Below, one piece after another: positions 58,855 to 64,000 of a stretch of DNA of 64,000 bases. Origin of the DNA: Portulaca oleracea (Eukaryota; Streptophyta; Magnoliopsida; Caryophyllales; Portulacaceae); the NCBI GenBank assembly GCA_029582165.1, contig CM055881.1, positions 27,646,094 to 27,710,093 on the forward strand. Direction: 5' to 3'. Both the position numbers and the translations under genes were made by a program. Position 1 is the stretch's first letter; the number at the start of each line of letters is the position of its first letter. The notes under the pieces are model-generated. The model was not told the origin of the DNA and ran no database searches. It was given only the letters and a program-made list of their open reading frames with translations.

Positions 58855-59116
58855 CTACCTTTGTCCCTTATTGAGTGTCACTGTAACTAATTTTATAAGT
58901 TCAATGTCCTTAGAAAATTTAGTAAAAAAAATTACACTTGGACAAGTATGCCCCTATCATTTAGCAATGGTTGTTCACATCTTAAGAGTATTTAAACTTT
59001 CAACGCATCATTAATAAGGATAACATGGATATTTTAATCATTGAAATTATAAAATTGACAAATAAAAAGGGATAAGGTAGTTAGAAAATTTGACAGTCAT
59101 TTACGGATGGAGGTAG
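58855..59116. mobile_element. Stowaway-type MITE (262 bp)
   Basis: Left end CTACCTTTGTCCCTTATTGA, right end inverted CTACCTCCATCCGTAAATGA, matching the plant Stowaway CTCCCTCCGTCCC style. It is flanked by TA (58853-58854, 59117-59118), the Tc1/mariner target. No coding. Confidence 0.85.
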
Positions 59117-59118
59117 TA

Positions 59119-59672
59119 CATTATAAGGTGAAGGAGTGGGATCATTCAGATAAACTTGATTAAGACTTTAATTGTTAACATTAAAGTAGCTGATGGCGAT
59201 GATTAACTGGTCCAAATCTATTTGATACACTTTGACAACTGGTTGGTAGAAAATGTGCCAACTTGGTACAATAAGAGCCTTGCTCTAGTTTCCAATAAGG
59301 AATCATGAGTTGGGCCATCTATGTCGTGCACCAAATATGTCACATTTCAAGTTGTTCACGAATCACGACACACATAAATAATGCAGCATCCAACTATTCA
59401 TGTCACCACTTTGCTTCACTCGAAGCATATTATGCCAAGCAAATCCTTGTTAAAACCTTCAACTTGGAAAGAACCATATGCATGCTAACCTGCTCATAAT
59501 AGTGCCATATATCCAGAGGTTTATTTTTTTACATAAGAGTTTAATGTAATTGAAGAGAAATTAGTGGATACCCAACTCTTGAGTCTTTATACATCTAAAG
59601 GGGCTCCTTCTTGTCAAAATTTGAGCCTCGGCAAGGAAACCGACTCTAAATTTGAATGGTAGAGGGAGAAAG
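59119..59672. other. Intergenic DNA between the MITE and the tRNA gene
   Basis: No supported gene. A 64-codon frame at 59305-59499 has a few residues suggestive of retroelement RNase H (SLEAYYAKQ) and could be a tiny copia remnant; this is weak. Confidence 0.35.
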
Positions 59673-59678
59673 AAAAAA
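59673..59678 (-). terminator. RNA polymerase III T-run terminator of the tRNA gene
   Basis: Six consecutive T on the minus strand, 8 bases after the tRNA 3' end, the normal Pol III stop. Confidence 0.85.
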
Positions 59679-59686
59679 CTTGGGTT

Positions 59687-59773
59687 TGGGGTGAGAGAGG
59701 CTCGAACTCTCGACCTCAGGATAACTCAATCAAGCTATGAGACCTACGCGCTAGCCAACTGCGCCACCACCCC
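59687..59773 (-). tRNA. trnM-CAU (nuclear): Elongator tRNA-Met (CAT) with intron
   Basis: Minus-strand sequence begins GGGGTGGTGGCGCAGTTGG and ends GAGCCTCTCTCACCCCA. The acceptor stem GGGGTGG pairs with (C)TCACCCC and the discriminator is A. The A box (GGCGCAGTTGGCTAGCG) and B box (AGGTCGAGAGTTCGAGCC, with GTTCGAGCC) are intact. The anticodon CAT sits in CTCATA. Between the anticodon loop and TCCTGAGG lies an extra segment of about 13 bases (GCTTGATTGAGTT), the intron typical of plant elongator tRNA-Met genes, placed one base 3' of the anticodon. CCA is not encoded, as expected for a nuclear gene. It looks functional. Confidence 0.95.
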
Positions 59774-60885
59774 TTGTTTGAAGGTTTCCACAGGAATTAT
59801 TAGTATCCACTTTCCAGTGTAATTTTATTAGTGTGTTTTAAATAAGGATTATAAAAAGGGTCTGCCCTAAATATTTTGTTGTAAATTTTTATACACATTT
59901 AACTGACATGCAAACGTTAATAAGTAAAAACAACAATAATGACGATCCTCATTATAATTTCATTGAAGCGGAGTTTGAGGGAATTCAGATATATGCAGTC
60001 TTCCCCATATACATAAGAGTGCATGAAGAGACTGATTTTGGCGAACGCTAACAAAAAAAATAAAAATAAAATAAAAAAAGCTTTAAAAGATAACGTATAT
60101 ATTATTCATATGTTATAATTATTAAGCATTTTGTACAATTGTGATTTGTGAACATCACTTCTATTAATAAAAATATATCAAAAAGTGTCTAAATGAAATT
60201 GTTATCTGTATTATTTGAATATGATTTCCCCTCGAATTTAAATTTGTCTGAATTGTCAAATTTAATCTGTCCCGAAAAAATAAAACAAATTAATTTCTCA
60301 TCCAAAATTAAAAATTGACCAATTTAATCTCAAAGATAAATCCAGCCAATATTTATAAGCTCTACAAAAATAAGCCTTTAGATAATAATGCTTTTAAAAC
60401 TTTCATTTCCAAAAAATCATGCACGGAGTACTATAGTTATACAAAATTTTGAGCATTATTTATAAGCTCTACAAAACTAATGCAAATTATGTCATACACC
60501 CTGGTTGAATACATCATATGTATTAAAATAGACCAATTTTCATGATGAATTTTTGTTAAAAATCAATAAATTTTAAAACTATTGATGAATTTCACAATAA
60601 TGTTGATAAATTTATGATGAATTCTACAATAATTATTGATGGTTCTTTTTAAAATTTAAAACTTTAATAAACCTATGTAGGTATTGGAAGGTATACCACA
60701 TGATAATTGCAAAAATAACCATTTAGATAATAATGCTTTTAAAAGCAAAATTTAAAGTAGCACATACTTAGAATTAAACTTAAAGTGTTGGGACATGCAA
60801 AATTCAAGGACAAGTAAAGATTATCTAGCAAGATATCAAGCAACTTATGAAGATGGAAGCATAAGTATCTAAAATAAAATCATAC
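59774..60885. other. AT-rich intergenic DNA with short direct repeats
   Basis: TTTATAAGCTCTACAAAA occurs at about 60352 and 60459, and TTTAGATAATAATGCTTTTA at about 60377 and 60722. These suggest small local duplications. No gene. Confidence 0.5.
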
Positions 60886-61300
60886 CGAACCATGAGAACG
60901 AAAGAACCAAGCATGCTCATCAGGACGGAAGATGAGTTGATCCAGTGTGAAATCATTGCTCAGGTATTCCCTTTGCGTAGCTCGAACATATGGACACTAT
61001 CAAACTGGTTTTTGTGTGGCCCTTCTACGGGTTCCCCAAAAAGGCCATTGCGCTTCAAAAAATACAAAAAACTCAAAAGAAGATTTGAGAAGAGTAGAAG
61101 AATACTGGAGTTTCAATAAGAGCTTCGAATGAATTATGGGGATGTGCTTAGCCGAGGCTTGGTATATATAGACCCAAGAGTGGGCCCCACAATGTCCACG
61201 TGTCAAAATTTCACTGGGCTCGGCTACCAACCGTGCGGCCCACGAGCCAATCACTACACATCTGACCAACAGTCACATGCAAAAGCTGCATCAATAAAGG
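60886..61300 (-). promoter_or_regulatory. Possible minus-strand promoter and leader exon
   Basis: On the minus strand, TCTATATATACC (about 61160-61171) follows an ACGTGG (G-box core) element at about 61198-61203 and is followed by a T/C-rich leader. Further down, YLSNDFTLDQLIFRPDEHAW is encoded in a short open stretch (about 60960-60900) that ends near a possible donor, CGGTATG. It could be an orphan gene start or a remnant LTR/promoter of the adjacent Tat-type element. I do not call a CDS. Confidence 0.35.
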
Positions 61301-61361
61301 ACAAAAATTTCCCTCCCAAGACTAGTTTGCGCGGCCGTCAAGGTTGACTTGGAATATAGCA

Positions 61362-61630
61362 TGTAACACCCCGGATATATGGGTAAAGTGTGGCTTAAAG
61401 GGTTTGAAATGACTACTTATATCACCAAGGTGCACCTTCTTTTATGGTAGCTCATCCGCTGGGAACTCCTTAGTTAAGCGTGCTTGGATCGGAGTAGTCT
61501 TAAGATGAGTGACCTCTTGGGAAGTTTTCCCAGGCATTGGAAAGACTCGTGGTGATTTGTGGGGCCAGTCAACGTTCCTTGAAGTCGTTCCCGGTAATGT
61601 CCACGACCCAGGAGGGGCCGAGGCATTACA
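61362..61630 (+). mobile_element. Cassandra-like solo LTR carrying a 5S rRNA-derived segment (269 bp)
   Basis: Starts TGTAACACCCCGG and ends GAGGCATTACA, with flanks TAGCA and TAGCC (4 of 5 match). The middle (about 61410-61530) resembles plant 5S rRNA: AGTTAAGCGTGCTTGG (61472-61487) is the Pol III A box, and GATGAGTGACCTCTTGGGAA (61504-61523) matches the C box GATGGGTGACCTCCTGGGAA. LTRs of 250-350 bp containing a 5S segment are the hallmark of Cassandra TRIM elements. Only one LTR is present. Confidence 0.85.
61410..61530 (+). ncRNA. 5S rRNA-like sequence inside the Cassandra-like LTR
   Basis: The internal Pol III promoter boxes are recognisable, but the 5' third is weakly conserved and the intermediate element (ATCGGA instead of GGGCGA) is changed. 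It is a retroelement-borne copy, not a normal 5S rRNA gene. Whether it is transcribed is unknown. Confidence 0.7.
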
Positions 61631-61861
61631 TAGCCGTTGGATGGGCCCTCATGCACGGTTCTAATGTTTAAGCCCATTACCTTTTCCGCCCAATTCGGGT
61701 ACCCGTATGCAAATATCCTAGATGATGTGTGACTTAAAGGTACACAGAAAGCCAACCCAAAACAACAAGAATAAAGAGGTAATAATTCCCTTTCATTAAA
61801 TTTGTTCAATATTGAACTAATAGATATTCCTTTCATTTGCAAGAAAGATCTAACTTAAACA
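61631..61861 (+). other. Upstream 3' untranslated region of the Tat-type element
   Basis: No reading frame is supported; it leads into the tandem repeats and polypurine tract and is therefore probably part of the same element. Confidence 0.4.
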
Positions 61862-62136
61862 ACATTGGTTACAAATCACCACTCAAATGAAGCCATCGAC
61901 ATCTCGCTCGGTGTAGTCTCCCAGCAATAAATTGTCGCACCTCAACAAGCCTGAATGACATCGGTGACAAATCACCACTCAAATGGAGCCATCGACATGG
62001 CGCTCGGTGCTGTCTCCCAACAACAAATAGCCAAACAACGACATCCAGTCTGAACGACATCGGTGACAAATCACCATTCAAATGGAGCCATTAATATCGT
62101 GTTGGGTGTAGTCTCCCGACAACAAATTGTCATCCA
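61862..62136 (+). repeat. Tandem repeat array 1 (about 97 bp units) in the Tat 3' untranslated region
   Basis: Units start at 61862, 61958 and 62057 (the last partial), sharing CAAATCACCACTCAAATG, GAGCCATCGACAT and GTCTCCC-AACAA. A minus frame across the array (61869-62081) is repeat translation (repeated SGDLSPMSFRL). Confidence 0.9.
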
Positions 62137-62140
62137 TATT

Positions 62141-62275
62141 CAGTCAAGTAGAGCATCATTCTCGCTCGAGATCATCCATCACATCAAGTAGAGTATCATT
62201 CTTGCTCGGGACCCACGACAAATCGCATCCTTCATCGACAGTCAAGTAGAGTGTCATTCTCGCTCGAGATCATCA
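62141..62275 (+). repeat. Tandem repeat array 2 (CAAGTAGAGYRTCATTCTCG)
   Basis: Three copies of a unit of about 35 bp (62141-62176, 62181-62214, 62240-62275) with GTCAAGTAGAG, CATTCTCGCTCGAGATCATC. They are unrelated to array 1. Confidence 0.9.
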
Positions 62276-62406
62276 ACTTTACCAACAGCTAGGCGCAAGA
62301 CTTCCAGCTTCCAAGCGTCGTATCAAGCTTTGAAATTAAGAATCATATCCAAGATCGGTGTCCAACAATCGAAACTACTTTGATTTTTGTCCTATTCGGA
62401 CTCAAT

Positions 62407-62422
62407 CAAAGTGGGGGATATC
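62407..62422 (+). other. Polypurine tract of the Tat-type element
   Basis: CAAAGTGGGGGATATC directly precedes TGTAGACACC. A purine run just before an LTR start defines the 3' end of a plus-strand LTR element. Confidence 0.8.
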
Positions 62423-63545
62423 TGTAGACACCATGATTTTTACTTAGTTTAATATGCATTTAAATACACTTTTGAAATATTTTATATTTTCTTGTATATA
62501 AATAAAGGACTGGGAAAACTGAGCCAAGCCAAATCTGCAAATGATAAACCTAAAAAAAACAGAAAAAGTATAAAACCTAGACCCGTGCAAAAAAAAAGCT
62601 CAAAACAAAGCCCAAAGCTCTTAGAAGAGCCTCAACGCCGCGAGGCCATAGCAAGCCCAAAAGAAAAGTGCGACACCTCATCCCTTACATCACATCTCAG
62701 CACCGTCCTAGGTAAAAACAACATTTAAGGAACAGATGACCGTGCGAACTACACGAGGATATATCATCCCCCTTGATGACCCCACTGTCCAGTCAAGCCA
62801 CGTGCTACATTGTGAGTCCGCGCGGTCGTCCTTGACAACTAAGATTACTATGTAATCTTGGAGCTCAAGCATGGGCATATGCATGTATGTTAAACACATA
62901 AATAGTGCTCCTTTCTGCCTCAGCGAGGACACGAATTCCTCATCTTATCATCCCCTCTCCAACTCATTCTCTCATTCTCTTATCATATCACATTATTCTC
63001 TTATCATCTCACATTATTATCCCACCATTATCACCACCTTATCCTAGTATCTTCATCCCACAAACACATTTCATCCTATTATCATTTACCCCATTTCTTA
63101 TATTTTCCACAAAACAAGCCACAAATACCACAAAACTATAGAAACACCCATGCTTCTTACTAGCTGTTTGGAGATAAAGGGTATTCGAGGCTAGGCAAAG
63201 GTTCCCGTTTCCTCTCGGTTTAGGTACAATTTCATATCTTTATCCTTTATGTTATCATTCTTTAATCTATGCAATAACGTGAGACTTTCTTTCCTTTATT
63301 TCATTTTGTAATGGATGACTGAATGATTTAAAATGTAATCTTTTACATTCTTTCTCTTCCAAATCTTATAAAAATATACTTTAAACTTTTAGTAGAATCT
63401 TTCCTTAAGTGACAGGCGGACTCAAAGGTCTTTGCATTTCGAGTTCGTAACCTTACCCCAAACTCGGTAATTTGGTTTGTAGGCAAAGTCTCTTTTTTCC
63501 TTAGGTTTTCTCATACTTTCCCGTAAAATTAAGTGACGACTCTTC
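62423..63545 (+). mobile_element. Tat-type 3' LTR (right boundary uncertain)
   Basis: Starts TGTAGACACCATGATTTTT, like the solo LTR at 19467. It has CATAAATAG (62897-62905) as a TATA box with a C/T-rich leader after it, and shares the block GGCGGACTC...AACCTTACCCC...CGACTCTTC (about 63415-63548) with that solo LTR. The expected TCCTACA end is not seen before the window ends, so the LTR is truncated or continues in diverged form. Frames at 62492-63141 are LTR sequence. Confidence 0.75.
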
Positions 63546-63634
63546 AAAATAACAGTGTTATTCTTGTTGCCTAGACTATGGTTTTCAAGAGCCTTAAAAC
63601 TTGTTTTTGTGCAAGTAATGGTCTTACAATGAGT

Positions 63635-63994
63635 TTAGCACAACTTTAGGAATGTGATGTATATTTTAAATAGTTGAAATTGCCTAAACTGCTTTTCTCC
63701 GAACCCCCGCACTATGAAAATAGGACAATCAAATTTGAAGAAGAAAAGAGCATGTGGTAGCTCTCTTCTTGGATTTGGTTTAAATGTTCTGAAAGTGTTC
63801 ATGGTGGGTTGGAGACTTGGAGAGATAGGCTTATAAAGTTGGCTTGTAGTGGCATTTCTCAAGGACTCACACAACCAAGTTAGAGGCACATGGACAAGCC
63901 CTTCGCATGAGGAATATGGGCCTTTAACTGTAGCACTAGAACCAAGTTGGATTTTATTATCTCTGAATGAAGCTTTAAGAGGGAACCCAAGCAA
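63635..63994 (-). other. Unidentified open frame at the window edge
   Basis: A 119-codon minus-strand frame from ATG 63994. It has a moderately balanced composition (LGFPLKASFRDNKIQLGSSA near the start, then FKPNPRRELPHALFFFKFD) but no domain that I recognise. It may be part of a gene or element that continues beyond 64000, or chance. Not called as CDS. Confidence 0.2.
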
Positions 63995-64000
63995 TGCCTA

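Noticed and set aside
61869..62081. Minus frame with a repeated SGDLSPMSFRL peptide
   Set aside because: The peptide repeat is explained by DNA tandem array 1, which lies in a non-coding 3' untranslated region.
1..64000. Endogenous pararetrovirus (caulimovirid) sequence
   Set aside because: All RT-containing regions carry LINE or gypsy domain order with LTRs, tRNA-Met PBS and chromodomain/integrase; no movement-protein or virus-type arrangement was seen.

Overview
The window is nuclear DNA of a flowering plant, most likely a eudicot with a large, repeat-rich genome. The evidence is an AT-rich background, plant L1-type LINEs, Ty3/gypsy chromovirus and Tat-type LTRs, Ty1/copia LTRs, hAT, Mutator, PIF/Harbinger and Stowaway-type elements, an intron-containing elongator tRNA-Met gene, and one intact two-exon gene of a plant membrane-protein family. 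I cannot name the species.

Layout. 1-1.4 kb is unclassified. 1.7-5.65 kb is a decayed minus-strand LINE (LINE-A). 5.65-10.9 kb is AT-rich and holds short repeats and a small MITE. 10.9-37.9 kb is one nested transposon complex. Its oldest layer is a tandem series of copia-type LTRs separated by internal regions of only about 190 bp (TRIM-like). The first LTR carries a hAT element, which itself holds a gypsy-type LTR relic, a Mutator-like element and a small inverted-repeat MITE. The second mini-internal region carries an almost full-length plus-strand LINE (LINE-B). LINE-B is split by a Tat-type solo LTR, which hosts a hAT MITE, a copia solo LTR and a long-TIR MITE, and by a 12.9 kb gypsy element (Gyp-1). 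39.5-52.3 kb is a second nest: a Tekay-like solo LTR split by a related 8.95 kb internally deleted gypsy element (Gyp-2) and by a copia solo LTR. From 52.3 kb the sequence is quieter: a PIF/Harbinger MITE, the one real protein gene (55.19-58.33 kb, minimum extent), a Stowaway MITE and a tRNA-Met gene. The right end holds a Cassandra-like solo LTR with a 5S rRNA-derived segment, then the 3' untranslated tandem repeats, polypurine tract and 3' LTR of a Tat-type element.

Many insertions are fixed by target-site duplications (TSDs) readable in the sequence: AGAAG (Gyp-1), AATCT (Gyp-2), ATATC and AGCCC (copia solo LTRs), CGTGTTGG and CATAAATT (hAT), AAACATAAT (Mutator-like), TTA (PIF), TA (Stowaway), with near matches for the Tat solo LTR, Tekay solo LTR, Cassandra LTR and LINE-B. 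Together they give a relative order of insertion.

Functionally, only the membrane-protein gene and the tRNA gene look intact. All transposon reading frames I could follow are broken by frameshifts, stops or lost catalytic residues. I found no bacterial-type system, CRISPR array, or clear viral genome. The least explained items are the TRIM-like copia series, a UUCG-loop hairpin and a terminal box conserved in the gypsy LTRs, and palindromic CACGGTCCGTG clusters shared by two unrelated LTRs.
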